DNA from: Cyclobacterium qasimii M12-11B
Lineage (GTDB): Bacteria; Bacteroidota; Bacteroidia; Cytophagales; Cyclobacteriaceae
Reading direction: 5' to 3'
Assembly: GCF_000427295.1 (NCBI RefSeq)
Contig: NZ_ATNM01000071.1
Location: 53,545 to 117,544, forward strand
Length of the DNA: 64,000 nt
Shown here in pieces: positions 1-9,576 of this stretch. Within the stretch, counting starts at the first letter, position 1, and each line of letters starts with the position of its first letter. The position numbers and the translations under genes were made by a program. A model generated the notes under the pieces. It was not told the DNA's origin and did not search any database. It worked only from the letters and a program-made list of their open reading frames with translations.

Positions 1-972
1 ATTAATACCTAAAAAATGTAAGAATTCAAGAAAAAATAATATATTAATATTTTAGTTGATATTTGTTAAAACATCTTATTTTCTATGTCTTTAGTAGAAA
101 TCAATTTCAATGGTAAAAACTCGGGTTTAACGGTTAGGAATAAATGCTAATATATAAATAAAGTCATTTTCATACTTTACCGTATAATTCAATTTCAACT
201 TATAAAAATACTATAAAATTAAGCTTCCAATTCGAATATTAGATGCGTGTTCGAATGAGGCAATGCGCTTGAAAATTACAATTTTATAGCATGATATATC
301 GCTATTAGATTGGAATTCCTGCATAGCAAAACATTTAACCCTTAGGTGATAATGGTAAGAATACCCCCGTACTTGGTCGAAAAAAGGTTAATCTCAAAGT
401 GGACATCTCAATGCTAATCATTAACGCTTCTCTTCAAGAAGTAGGAAGACCTTAGCGTACTATTGATAATGGTTTTCTGGAGTATCATCTAAGGTGTAAT
501 TGGTATTCTAAACTTTGTTTTTTCAACCAGATCTCAATACCTATAAAAGGAGTTTAAGTAAATCAGTGCAATCCTAAAAAGCATAAGCTGAAATTACCAA
601 TAAACAGTATATTCAAAAACTGAAATTTGTACTCACTCGAGCGAAAAAAATAAACAATTACAAAAAGATTTTTTTTGACCTGTCTTCGGTGTAAAACAAG
701 AAGCAATTTCCATATTTTATTCATCAAACAGAGTTTAACAGTATAAAATTTAACTTGATATTAGAAAAAAAGACTCATTCTTTAATTTTTGGTTTAATAA
801 GCTCCACATCTGGAAAAAAATAACGAAATTAGCAGCAGTAAATGCGAAGAGGTGATGGAGGTCTATATTTTTTTTAGAACAAAAAGCACCTCGGGTACGT
901 AACTCATATATAAAAAGGTACACGAACCTTTTTATATATGAGTGCTTTTGTAACAAAAATAATAAAATAAAA
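1..972. other. A+T-rich stretch with no recognisable gene
   Basis: No reading frame here resembles a protein I recognise and no tRNA or rRNA fold is visible. The region is markedly richer in A+T than the coding DNA that follows. Its only clear structure is the palindrome at 902-943. An open frame on the minus strand at 750-956 runs through that palindrome and has low-complexity composition, so I do not call it. The stretch may be a long regulatory leader or the remains of decayed genes. Confidence 0.6.
902..943. repeat. Perfect 18-bp inverted repeat upstream of the NrtR-type regulator
   Basis: The arms at 902-919 and 926-943 are exact reverse complements separated by a 6-base loop. The repeat ends 29 bases before the regulator's ATG. 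No T-run follows on either strand, so a simple intrinsic terminator is not favoured. Autoregulatory operators are common in front of such regulators, and an operator or mRNA hairpin is the likely role; that is inference. A near-copy of the right flank (gtgcttttgt, 942-951) could also pair with 879-889, giving an alternative fold. Confidence 0.7.
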
Positions 973-1686
973 ATGTTTAAATATTCAAGTCAAACCAGGG
1001 TCTTAGTGGCTGTGGATTGTATAATCTTCGGGTTTGATGGTGTCGATTACAAACTATTAATGGTCAATAGGGGAATCACTCCTGAGAAAGAGAAATGGAG
1101 TCTTATGGGAGGTTTCCTCAGGACCAACGAATCTCTTGACGATTCTGCCAATCGAATACTTAATGAACTCACAGGTTTGGAGAATGTATTCATGGAGCAA
1201 ATGCATACTTTTAGTAAACCCAACAGGGATCCAATTGAGAGGGTGGTTGGAGTAGTATACATGGCCTTGATTGACATTAAAAAATACCAGCATCAGTCCA
1301 ATGATGATTTTCAGGCGCGTTGGTTTCAAATTGACCAAATTCCCAAATTGATATTTGACCATCAAGAAATGGTGGAAATGGCTTTTAACAGGTTAAAAAG
1401 TAAAGCCGCATTTCACCCAATACTTTTTGAATTATTGCCGGAAAAATTTACCCTGCCTAAGCTACAGGCATTGTATGAAAAACTGTTTGCGACCAAAATA
1501 GACAAGCGAAATTTCACCCGTAAACTTCTATCAAGCAAAATTATTCAAAAGATAGAGGAGAAAGACAAAACAGCTTCCAAAAAAGGGGCTTTTTATTACA
1601 CCCTAAATCCTTCCAATTACAAGGAAAACTTTCAAAGAACGCTTAATCTAATTCCAAAAAGTGAAATACCATCTCTTATGGAATAG
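973..1686 (+). CDS. NrtR/AraR-type transcriptional regulator with degenerate Nudix domain
   Basis: This 237-residue protein has an N-terminal Nudix fold (about 10-145) and a C-terminal winged-helix DNA-binding domain (about 150-225), the architecture of the NrtR family. The Nudix box begins normally with Gly47 and Glu53, but the catalytic REUxEE segment reads RILNEL at 61-66, so two key acidic positions are Ile62 and Leu66. Loss of the metal-binding glutamates fits a ligand sensor rather than a hydrolase. Bacteroidetes members of this family are known to control arabinose and other sugar genes; araA and araD lie about 48 kb away in this window, but no direct link is visible. The ATG at 973 follows a 36-bp-arm palindrome. 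The effector is unknown. Confidence 0.85.
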   Translation: MFKYSSQTRVLVAVDCIIFGFDGVDYKLLMVNRGITPEKEKWSLMGGFLRTNESLDDSANRILNELTGLENVFMEQMHTFSKPNRDPIERVVGVVYMALIDIKKYQHQSNDDFQARWFQIDQIPKLIFDHQEMVEMAFNRLKSKAAFHPILFELLPEKFTLPKLQALYEKLFATKIDKRNFTRKLLSSKIIQKIEEKDKTASKKGAFYYTLNPSNYKENFQRTLNLIPKSEIPSLME

Positions 1687-1744
1687 TAATTATGACCTAT
1701 CTTCCTTTTTCCATATATTTATGATAATTTATCACTAAGGAAAC

Positions 1745-3154
1745 ATGGAGCAGCTATTAGACAAGAAATCATCTTTATTTTGTTTAATAGCTGTTCTTTT
1801 TTTTACAGCCTCCACTATAAGTTATTCTCAAACCATCAAAGGGACATGGGAAGGAAAATTGGATTTGGGTTTACAACAACTCCCTTTGGTCTTTAATTTT
1901 GAACCCGCTTCTGAAGGCTGGAAAGGGAGTCTTGATAGCCCACAGCAGAATGCATTCGGGATCCCATTAACGAGTGTATTGTTTGACGGAACACTTCTTT
2001 CTATACAAATCGCTCCCTTGGGGGCAGATTTTGAAGGAACCCTTATCAATAACAGTATTGTTGGCCAATTCAAGCAATCGGGTTTGTCCTTATCTCTTAC
2101 CCTGACTCCGTCAAAAAAGAAGGAAGTCAATTTAGAAAAGAGACCACAGACACCAATAGGGCCTTTCCCCTATGAAATCATCAACACCTCATTTGTTCAG
2201 AGAAAAGAAGACCTACTGTTTAAAGGGACTGTCACTAAACCTATGGGTGAAGGACCATTTCCATCTGTTGTCCTTATCAGTGGCTCGGGCCCCCAAGATC
2301 GGAACAGCGAAATTTTTGGACACTTTCCTTTCTGGGTCATCGCAGATTATCTTACCCGGCAGGGAATAGTCGTATTGCGTTACGATGATCGGGGTGTAGG
2401 TGAATCAGAGGGCACAATGGAAGGAGCCACCACAATTGATTTTACAAGAGACGCCTGGGCAGCGTTGGAAAAACTACAAAGCTTCTCATTTGTAGACAAG
2501 GCTAAAGTAGGTGTCATAGGCCATAGTGAAGGAGGACTTATCGCCTGGATGATGGGCGCCGAAAACAGGGGTAATCTTTCTTTTATAAGTGCTCTTGCTC
2601 CCCCAGTAATTTCTATTGACAGCCTGATGGGTGAACAAACGTACGATATAATAAAAGCTTCTGGAGCGGAAGAAGAACTTGCCAGGGAGCAACAAGCTTA
2701 TAACTTTAAGCTATATCAACTCATTAAAACCAGCCAAAATGCTGAGGAGGCCCATAAAAAGCTAAAGCAATTCATAGAAAGCGACACCACACTTATCAAA
2801 TTGGATAGTCTTCAAAAAGCAACTCAAGTTGACCAACTTTTAGAACAATATGCCTCCTTAACGGCCCCTTGGTTTTATCAATTCATTAAAATTGAACCTA
2901 AAGAATTCATTTCTCGGGTTACTGTTCCTTCCTGGGCAGCTTTTGGCGGAAAGGACAAACAGGTAAACGCATTGTCTAACAAAAAATCTCTCGGCCAAAT
3001 GGGCATGGAAAATATGGAGATGAAGGTTTACGAAAAGCTAAATCACCTTTTTCAAACCGCCGTAACCGGAGCCATCTCGGAATACAGCACTATTTCAGAA
3101 ACATTTAATCCTAACGTTTTAGAGGATATTGCCAACTGGATTAATTCCCAATAA
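1745..3154 (+). CDS. Exported alpha/beta hydrolase family protein
   Basis: This is a 469-residue protein with a Sec signal peptide (about 8-29). An N-terminal beta-rich domain (about 30-125), common in Bacteroidetes hydrolases of this type, precedes an alpha/beta hydrolase domain (about 145-465). The nucleophile elbow is GHSEGG with Ser261, the oxyanion region is GSGPQDRN near 180, and LNHLFQ near the C-terminus supplies the likely catalytic His. The protein is expected in the periplasm and is probably an esterase or peptidase-like serine hydrolase; the substrate cannot be read from sequence. It follows the regulator by 58 bases on the same strand and might be co-transcribed with it. Confidence 0.85.
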   Translation: MEQLLDKKSSLFCLIAVLFFTASTISYSQTIKGTWEGKLDLGLQQLPLVFNFEPASEGWKGSLDSPQQNAFGIPLTSVLFDGTLLSIQIAPLGADFEGTLINNSIVGQFKQSGLSLSLTLTPSKKKEVNLEKRPQTPIGPFPYEIINTSFVQRKEDLLFKGTVTKPMGEGPFPSVVLISGSGPQDRNSEIFGHFPFWVIADYLTRQGIVVLRYDDRGVGESEGTMEGATTIDFTRDAWAALEKLQSFSFVDKAKVGVIGHSEGGLIAWMMGAENRGNLSFISALAPPVISIDSLMGEQTYDIIKASGAEEELAREQQAYNFKLYQLIKTSQNAEEAHKKLKQFIESDTTLIKLDSLQKATQVDQLLEQYASLTAPWFYQFIKIEPKEFISRVTVPSWAAFGGKDKQVNALSNKKSLGQMGMENMEMKVYEKLNHLFQTAVTGAISEYSTISETFNPNVLEDIANWINSQ

Positions 3155-3313
3155 ACCTGAATTCAAAGAAATTGATTAGTAACATCAATGGGCATTCCCA
3201 TTTACAATAGGGAAGCGCTGTAGGTACAAAAACATTGCCCGCTTGATTAAAACATGAAATACCGAAAATCCTTCACGAAGCGCTATTGTTTACTTATGGT
3301 GAATCTTCAGCAA

Positions 3314-3356
3314 GAAAAAAAAGCCCATCGGCACCAATAAGTGGCACCGATAGGCT
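3314..3356 (-). terminator. Intrinsic terminator of the trehalose gene
   Basis: Read on the minus strand, a 15-bp stem (arms 3342-3356 and 3322-3336, with G-T wobbles) with a 5-base loop is followed by a run of eight T (3321-3314). It lies 76 bases after the stop codon of the gene ending at 3432. Confidence 0.85.
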
Positions 3357-3431
3357 AGCATACAATAGTGGATCTAAACATTCCTAATCTATAGGTAAAT
3401 AGAATCGAAACGTTTGTTTTCACACCAGGAA

Positions 3432-5606
3432 TTAACTCAATAGCGATTTAAGCAACTCTCTTACTTCCTCAGGGTTTTTAATATTGTAATTGGCTTGTGT
3501 ATAGGTATACCCTACTCTAATGGTATACGCATTTTTCGGCATGGCTTTGAAAGTATCTTCATCTGTCCAATCATCCCCTAATGCCATAATAAAATCATAT
3601 TCCTCGCCTTTCATCAAAGAGGTGGCTGCACGTCCCTTATTGATATCTGGCCGTTTAATCTCAAGGACCTTATTTCCTTCAAGAACTTGAAGGTTGTGCC
3701 CTCTAGCCATGTATTTTAAGTGACTGAACAATTCTCTCATTCTAAGATCTCCTAAGCCACTCTCCACTTTCCTGTAATGCCAAACGAGTGAGTGGTGCTT
3801 TTCTTCAATCAATGCACCCGGAGTACGCAAGACATAGTATTCCATAACCTTTCGAATATCTTCCTTCCAGCTATCATCTACTTCAGCATATAAAATCCAA
3901 TCTTCTTTTTGGTCCTTTCTTTTTAACCAAACGCCATGCTCGGCGATCATATCCACTTTTTGTCCTTTAAACCATTCTCCAAGTGTTTCTTTATCTCTAC
4001 CACTGATAATGACTATCTGACATTTTTCTGAGAGGTCAGCTACCAATGTTTTTAATTCTTCATCTGGAAAAGCATCCTGAGGTTTGCCTTTAAATCCAAC
4101 AAGTGTCCCATCATAATCCAATAACAATAATGGCCTTTTTGCCACTTTAAAGGCCTCTTTGATTTGGGCACTAATTTTCTTATCCAAGGCTTTGGATTCA
4201 AGATCAGCTTGCTTTTCCTTTACAAACTTCAACCTATCCATAAACACTTTTACCCACTGAAAAATATCGTATTTTTTCAGGCTTGCTTGCATGGAACTCA
4301 TCCTCAACTCCTGCTCCTCCTCATCCATTGAAAGTGCCTCTACGATGGCGCTTGTTACCCCTTCCTGATCATTAGGGTTAACCAGTATGGCATCAACAAG
4401 TTCTTTGCTAGCTCCAGCCATTTCAGAAAGTATCAATACCCCTTTCTGATCGGTTTTACTGGCTACAAATTCCTTGCAAACCAAGTTCATCCCATCTCTA
4501 AGTGGCGTTACCAAGGCAATGTCTGACATGCTGTAAAATGCACTTAATTCATTGAATGGAAAACTGCGATAAAAATAATGAATAGGCACCCAGTTCAGGG
4601 TGGAAAATTTACTATTGATATGCCCTACCAAAGTATCTATTTCTTCCTTAAGGGTCTGATAAGATTTCACCTGATCCCTGGATGGAACCACCACCATTAT
4701 CATCGATACTTTACCCTGGTACTCAGGGTTTTCATCAAGAAGTCGTTCAAACACTTTGATTCGATTTGGAATACCTTTTGAGTAATCCAGTCTATCGATG
4801 GTTAACAGCAACTTCTGATCACCTAAGGTTTGCTTGAATTTCTTAACGTAGGTCTTTGTTTTACTGCTTAATGCTGCTTTTTCATATTTATCGTAATCGA
4901 TTCCCATCGGAAATGCATCTACGTTTATCAACCTGTTGTCTGCTTGGATAAAGCCACTCTCATTGGATAAGCCTAGAATTCTACCTACAGCACTTAAAAA
5001 GTGACGCATATCGTCATAGGTATGGAAACCAATCAAATCCGCACCCACCATTCCTTCAAGCATTTGCTTTCTCCAAGGAAGCATCCTGATGATTTCATAG
5101 GATGGGAAAGGAATATGCTGAAAAAATGCGATGGTCGCATTTGGTAATTTTTTTCTAAGCATCATGGGTAGCAACAATAGTTGATAATCATGTACCCAAA
5201 TGGTATCGTCCTCATTTGCCTTGGCCAGAATAGCATCGCAGAATTTTTTATTTACCTGCCAATATGCATCCCAATATTCATCTTCATAATTGATGTGTTG
5301 CGTGAAATAGTGAAAAGCGGGCCAAATGGTTTCATTGCTAAACCCTTCATAATAGAGCTCTACGTCTTTCTTGGTTAGAAAGACTGGCGCCATTTTTAAT
5401 TTCTTCAGCTCATCTACTACTTCTTTCTGCTGCCCCTTATCCTCCACATCGTTGCCTGGCCAGCCTATCCAGATATTCTCTCCTTCTTTATAGATAGAAC
5501 CCAATCCCGTGGCTAGACCACCAGCACTGGGCTTAAACTCAAACTTTCCATTTTTGTGTTGTAAACTAATCGGTAATCTATTTGAAACAATAATTGTTTT
5601 TGACAT
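3432..5606 (-). CDS. Bifunctional trehalose-6-phosphate synthase / trehalose-6-phosphate phosphatase
   Basis: This 724-residue cytoplasmic protein fuses the two steps of trehalose synthesis. Residues 1-470 form a GT20 trehalose-6-phosphate synthase (UDP-glucose plus glucose-6-phosphate), with SNRLP at 8-12, GGLATGL at 29-35, HDYQ at 139-142, the sugar-nucleotide site residues Arg272 and Lys276 in RLDYSKG, and DGMNLVCKEF at 371-380. Residues 490-724 form a HAD-type phosphatase, with nucleophile Asp497 and acid/base Asp499 in DYDGT and the Mg-binding GDDWTD at 677-682. All key residues are intact in both halves. The fusion corresponds to OtsA plus OtsB and is common in Bacteroidetes. It is transcribed alone and ends at a strong terminator. 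Trehalose would serve as an osmotic or stress protectant. Confidence 0.96.
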   Translation of the reverse strand: MSKTIIVSNRLPISLQHKNGKFEFKPSAGGLATGLGSIYKEGENIWIGWPGNDVEDKGQQKEVVDELKKLKMAPVFLTKKDVELYYEGFSNETIWPAFHYFTQHINYEDEYWDAYWQVNKKFCDAILAKANEDDTIWVHDYQLLLLPMMLRKKLPNATIAFFQHIPFPSYEIIRMLPWRKQMLEGMVGADLIGFHTYDDMRHFLSAVGRILGLSNESGFIQADNRLINVDAFPMGIDYDKYEKAALSSKTKTYVKKFKQTLGDQKLLLTIDRLDYSKGIPNRIKVFERLLDENPEYQGKVSMIMVVVPSRDQVKSYQTLKEEIDTLVGHINSKFSTLNWVPIHYFYRSFPFNELSAFYSMSDIALVTPLRDGMNLVCKEFVASKTDQKGVLILSEMAGASKELVDAILVNPNDQEGVTSAIVEALSMDEEEQELRMSSMQASLKKYDIFQWVKVFMDRLKFVKEKQADLESKALDKKISAQIKEAFKVAKRPLLLLDYDGTLVGFKGKPQDAFPDEELKTLVADLSEKCQIVIISGRDKETLGEWFKGQKVDMIAEHGVWLKRKDQKEDWILYAEVDDSWKEDIRKVMEYYVLRTPGALIEEKHHSLVWHYRKVESGLGDLRMRELFSHLKYMARGHNLQVLEGNKVLEIKRPDINKGRAATSLMKGEEYDFIMALGDDWTDEDTFKAMPKNAYTIRVGYTYTQANYNIKNPEEVRELLKSLLS

Positions 5607-5927
5607 TTCTTAACGTTGGTTAGTATAGAAAAAATTTTACAAAAGCTAAAGTTAACTTTTAACCCTAAATAGACAATAGTAAGTCAGTTCCGACCTTAAA
5701 ATGCAACAATTCATGCTAATTGGAACTGTTATGACTTCTTAAACAAAGCGTCTGCACTCTTAAATGTGCCCACATGCGCATTTTTTTTGTGAATGGATTT
5801 AACATGCTTTTCGATTAATTCGGGAAATTGTTATTCTGAATTTTATGCTTATTCTAATATAAACAATTTGATAGTAAAAAAAAACATTGTTAGCAATTCT
5901 AAGCGGTGTAAAATGGCCCAAATGCAC
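5607..5927. other. Intergenic region, nothing further recognised
   Basis: This A+T-rich spacer lies between two minus-strand genes and must hold the promoter of the trehalose gene. I see no convincing -7/-33 pair, hairpin or small gene. Confidence 0.5.
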
Positions 5928-6290
5928 TTAATACTCATTGTTCCTTTCCACAAATAGTTTGCCAAGAAAATTACCTGTCAATGCACTTGATCCTCCGATC
6001 AAAAACCCAATTGAACCAGTAATCCCAACCAAAATGGCACCATTAGAGAAGCCCATAATTTCGGAAAATTTATCCGGAAGATCCGAACCTGAAACAGACC
6101 ATATGACCAATGGAGCCAGTACCCAAACACTAGCGACACCTAATGCCCCTGCTATGAAGGCTAGAAATGCCGATCCTCTAAACCAGGCAGATACACCACA
6201 GATTAGAATCATTAAAATATAATAGGGTACGATTGAACCCAGGAGGTAAGCTATTAAAGCTACTATAAGTATATGTAAGATAAACTTCAT
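5928..6290 (-). CDS. Small integral membrane protein of unknown function
   Basis: The product is 120 residues if translation starts at the ATG at 6290, two bases after the stop codon of the upstream acylase gene. An in-frame start at 6335 would overlap that gene by 44 bases and add an unlikely polar tail, so 6290 is preferred. Three to four hydrophobic segments cover about 1-22, 24-50, 55-75 and 85-115, with glycine-rich stretches. I do not recognise the family. The tight spacing indicates co-translation with the penicillin acylase-family gene. The short cytoplasmic C-terminus is charged (FVERNNEY). Confidence 0.7.
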   Translation of the reverse strand: MKFILHILIVALIAYLLGSIVPYYILMILICGVSAWFRGSAFLAFIAGALGVASVWVLAPLVIWSVSGSDLPDKFSEIMGFSNGAILVGITGSIGFLIGGSSALTGNFLGKLFVERNNEY

Positions 6291-6291
6291 G

Positions 6292-8703
6292 CTAATCAGG
6301 GATAAATTCGGTTTGAAACAAAACTGATGAGGCATTGCTTCTATCCCTCAAATCCATTTGTAGGTATTCTCCAGAAGCCCAAACATCTACCAAATTGTCA
6401 TAAAATTTACTTCCAGGATTTCCAGATTGTCCTCCGGGGTATACGCCAAATGCTTTTATTTCTGGCCCCATTTCTACGACCATTCGCCAGCCAGGCCCCC
6501 AATCAGAAGCAGAGGCATTGACAATTCCTTTCCCTCCTCCTATGGGTATATTGAACCTTCCGAAAGCCGCTAAATTTGGAATCAAATGGCTAATGTGTGT
6601 GTTTTTATAAACTGACCAGGGTATGGAATCTGTACCATTCTCAGTCAGCTTATCCATTTCCTTTACCATGCCCAAAAACCCTTCATTTATCCAATGGTTA
6701 GCATTTTCCTTCTGCCCAGTGCTTTGTTGATCAAACCAGTCAGCATAGGGCTCACTTTTTATGCGTTTGGATAGGATAAATTTATTTGGATAAGTGATGG
6801 GCAATCCTTTGGTATCCCAGGAACTAAACAGCGCCTTTTCCATATGGTCCCACCAAGATTCAAATAAGACGGGTGCCATTTTTTCCGCGGAAGCATTGTA
6901 GTCCCATGCTTTTAATTGTGCCAGCCAAACCCTTTCCTTCTCAGAGCCTCCCACCTTCACACTGTCTAGCATTAATGGCAATATTTCCGAAGCGTGAAGG
7001 TTGAAATTATCTAACTGAAGGGCTTTCATATCCTCCAAAGTGATCCCAGTCTTATCAGACAATTGGTCTACAATTCTTCGATTTCTAAAATATTCATAAC
7101 TATTATTATAAACATAATAAGGATAGTTGTAGGAAACAGGATGCTGATTGGCGGAAACCAAAAATCCCTTTTCCGGATTTCTATCTTCAGCATTGTGCTC
7201 CTGTGGAATAAATCCTTGCCATTCATAAATGGGTTTGCTTCCATCCATTAGAAACTTACCCTGCCCTTTCCATTTCAAAGGAAATTTACCTTGGACTTTC
7301 ATCGCAATCTCACCTTCTTTGGATGCAAAAACAAAGTTCTGAGCCGGCGCTACATAATGGGTAAGTGCCTCATTAAAATCATCATACCCTTTTGCCTTAT
7401 TTAAGGCTATAAAGGTTCTGCTTTCATTGGAGTTACCATGAGCGGTCCACTTCAAGGCAAAGTTTTCTGCCTTCCCTTTCATTTTGAAATTTCTGTCATA
7501 TACCACAGGGCCATAATGGGTATAAATCACCGTGTCGACAAAATCATTTTGCCCTTTCACTAAGAAAGTTTCAAGCTGCTGGGTACTTTGAATCCATTGC
7601 CCATTGTATAGATACTCTTCTCTTGACTGGTCTTTAAATGTGATTTTATACCAATCTTTCACATCTCTGTCGGCATTCGTAGTACCCCAAGAAATATGCT
7701 GGTTGTACCCAATGATCACTCCGAGAGCTCCCGGCAAAGTGGCTCCTTTTACGGTGTATTCAGGAGTACTTAATTGAGCAGTAAACCATAGTGAGGGTAA
7801 GTTTAAAGCCAAATGAGGATCATTGGCCAATATTGGATAGCCAGAGGCTGTTTTTTCTCCTGAAACTACCCAGTTATTTGAACCTAGTCCAGGCTCTTTT
7901 TCAGGTAGCAATTGCGTTATTTTTATAGAATCAAGGAAAGCTTCATCCGGTCCGGTAACTTCTAATGGCTCAAAGCCCCAGTCTTCTTTTGTGATAACCG
8001 GCACGACTCCTTCTGGATTATCAGGAAAAAGCTTATTTAGCCATTCATCTCCAAAAATATTCCGGAAATTGGTGTATGCCAAATCACTATCGCCCGACAA
8101 TGTTTCTGACATATTCATCAAAAACAGAAGCGTTTTGTAAGGACTCCAGGGTTGGGGGTAATAATCTAGAAGCTTGTATTCAAGCGGTAACTCTCCTTGG
8201 GAAAGTTGGTCAATATAGGCATTCACACCAGCTGCATAAGCCAGCATTAAGTTTAATGTTTCGGGATCGTTGATTTGGAGGTATTTCAGTTTGTTCCTAG
8301 CGCCGAAGCCAAGTCCTTTCCTTCTCATTTCCCTGTCACGGTTGAGCGCTATGGACCCTACGACTTCTGAAAGCCTTCCTTCTGCAGCCATTACCTGAAA
8401 CTCCATTTGCCACAACCTGTGCGTTGCAGTAATATAACCTTGAACCTTAAAAAGATCTTTCTCGTTTTCGGCAAAAATATGAGGGATCAGGTTTTCATCA
8501 TAAGTCACGGAAACCTCTGATTCAAGCCCCTCCAGAGTCACTTCACTGTTCGGACGGTAATCCTCACTGTAGGCGTTTTGCCAAAACCCTTTAAATGGGT
8601 CAAATATTTTGGCCAAAGGAGGCAAATTTGCCAGATTTATGGACAAGCCAACGGCAACTAACAATGAAAATAGTAATGAAAAAAAGAACCCTATATACCT
8701 CAT
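6292..8703 (-). CDS. Penicillin acylase (S45) family amidohydrolase
   Basis: This 803-residue Ntn-hydrolase precursor has an N-terminal hydrophobic segment (about 4-24) serving as signal peptide or anchor. The family's autocatalytic site is visible as GSNNWVV, with Ser275 expected to become the N-terminal nucleophile of the beta chain after self-cleavage; ANDPHL follows at about 294. The alpha chain would be about 25-274 and the beta chain 275-803, the usual proportions. Relatives cleave penicillins, acyl-homoserine lactones or other N-acyl amides; this substrate cannot be assigned. The start codon overlaps the stop of the preceding DUF2911 gene (ATGA at 8703-8700), and a small membrane protein follows after one base, so the three form an operon. 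Confidence 0.92.
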   Translation of the reverse strand: MRYIGFFFSLLFSLLVAVGLSINLANLPPLAKIFDPFKGFWQNAYSEDYRPNSEVTLEGLESEVSVTYDENLIPHIFAENEKDLFKVQGYITATHRLWQMEFQVMAAEGRLSEVVGSIALNRDREMRRKGLGFGARNKLKYLQINDPETLNLMLAYAAGVNAYIDQLSQGELPLEYKLLDYYPQPWSPYKTLLFLMNMSETLSGDSDLAYTNFRNIFGDEWLNKLFPDNPEGVVPVITKEDWGFEPLEVTGPDEAFLDSIKITQLLPEKEPGLGSNNWVVSGEKTASGYPILANDPHLALNLPSLWFTAQLSTPEYTVKGATLPGALGVIIGYNQHISWGTTNADRDVKDWYKITFKDQSREEYLYNGQWIQSTQQLETFLVKGQNDFVDTVIYTHYGPVVYDRNFKMKGKAENFALKWTAHGNSNESRTFIALNKAKGYDDFNEALTHYVAPAQNFVFASKEGEIAMKVQGKFPLKWKGQGKFLMDGSKPIYEWQGFIPQEHNAEDRNPEKGFLVSANQHPVSYNYPYYVYNNSYEYFRNRRIVDQLSDKTGITLEDMKALQLDNFNLHASEILPLMLDSVKVGGSEKERVWLAQLKAWDYNASAEKMAPVLFESWWDHMEKALFSSWDTKGLPITYPNKFILSKRIKSEPYADWFDQQSTGQKENANHWINEGFLGMVKEMDKLTENGTDSIPWSVYKNTHISHLIPNLAAFGRFNIPIGGGKGIVNASASDWGPGWRMVVEMGPEIKAFGVYPGGQSGNPGSKFYDNLVDVWASGEYLQMDLRDRSNASSVLFQTEFIPD

Positions 8704-9269
8704 TCAATATTTAACAATACTTTTGCTTTTTCCCACTTTATTTCTAAACCTTCTTTTACCACTTCAATGGAGAGTGATTCTTGGCTGCTGGATTCAAAAG
8801 TAGGACTAACATCTACCCTTAATACATCATTTTCCTCATTGTATTGGAAATGCCCATGCTCTAAATCCCAATCAGCATTTAATATCACAGTCCAAGGTTC
8901 ATTTTCTTTGGGAATGGTAAACAAAGAATATTTCCCTGCTTTTACCGTTTTACCTTCAACTACAACATCTGTACCAAAGGATACATTCGTGGCTTCATTG
9001 GCACCTGTTCTCCAAACTTCTCCATAAGGCACCAAATCTCCCCAAACAACTCTTCCCTTAACGGAGGGCGCACTGTATTGAACAGAAACTTTTTTACCTT
9101 CAATTACTCCTGAGGAGGACTTTAAAGGGCTAGCACGTTCTTTTGATTCCTCGACAGTTTCCTCTTCCACCGTCACAGCACTTTTTGATGATGGATTTGA
9201 ACAGGAGAAAACCCCCAAGCAAATCACAAAAAAATATATACTGAAAAGTGGTTTTGTAAGGTAATTCAT
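8700..9269 (-). CDS. DUF2911 domain lipoprotein
   Basis: This 189-residue protein has a lipoprotein signal ending in VFSC with Cys23 as the lipidation site, followed by a short Ser/Glu-rich linker and a DUF2911 domain (about 53-150). Conserved pieces include GDLVPYGEVWRTGANEAT near 80 and AGKYSLFTIP near 113. DUF2911 proteins are widespread in Bacteroidetes and have no established function. This is the first gene of a three-gene operon and overlaps the acylase start by four bases. It is probably outer-membrane or periplasmic. Confidence 0.88.
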   Translation of the reverse strand: MNYLTKPLFSIYFFVICLGVFSCSNPSSKSAVTVEEETVEESKERASPLKSSSGVIEGKKVSVQYSAPSVKGRVVWGDLVPYGEVWRTGANEATNVSFGTDVVVEGKTVKAGKYSLFTIPKENEPWTVILNADWDLEHGHFQYNEENDVLRVDVSPTFESSSQESLSIEVVKEGLEIKWEKAKVLLNIE

Positions 9270-9576
9270 ATTGTTTAAGATTAAATTTTACACTAATCTA
9301 TGTATTTTTTCCTTAATCAGCCATTCATTATAGGTTAAATATCATATTCATAATATCCGTGGTAAATCTATCGTTTAAACGAAAATCATGATGTTAACCA
9401 ATCCCCTTAAATGCCTTTATTTTCCTTTTTGCAAAGAAAAACATTTACCAGAGCCAAAATCAATCTTTTACAAAATCACCTGCTATGCAAATTGAATCAT
9501 CCGAGTTAGTAAAAAAATAAATATATTGGTATAGCACAAAATTATTACCAATTTGGGATTTATTTAATTCTTCAAT
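9270..9576. other. Divergent intergenic region
   Basis: This A+T-rich spacer separates the divergent DUF2911 operon and the endonuclease-family gene and should contain both promoters. No clear consensus boxes, hairpins or small genes were found. Confidence 0.5.

Noticed and set aside
240..290. A gttcgaat sequence resembling the T-loop of a tRNA
   Set aside because: No acceptor stem, D-arm or anticodon arm can be formed around it.
750..956. Minus-strand open frame of 68 codons
   Set aside because: It runs through the 902-943 palindrome, has low-complexity composition and no family resemblance.
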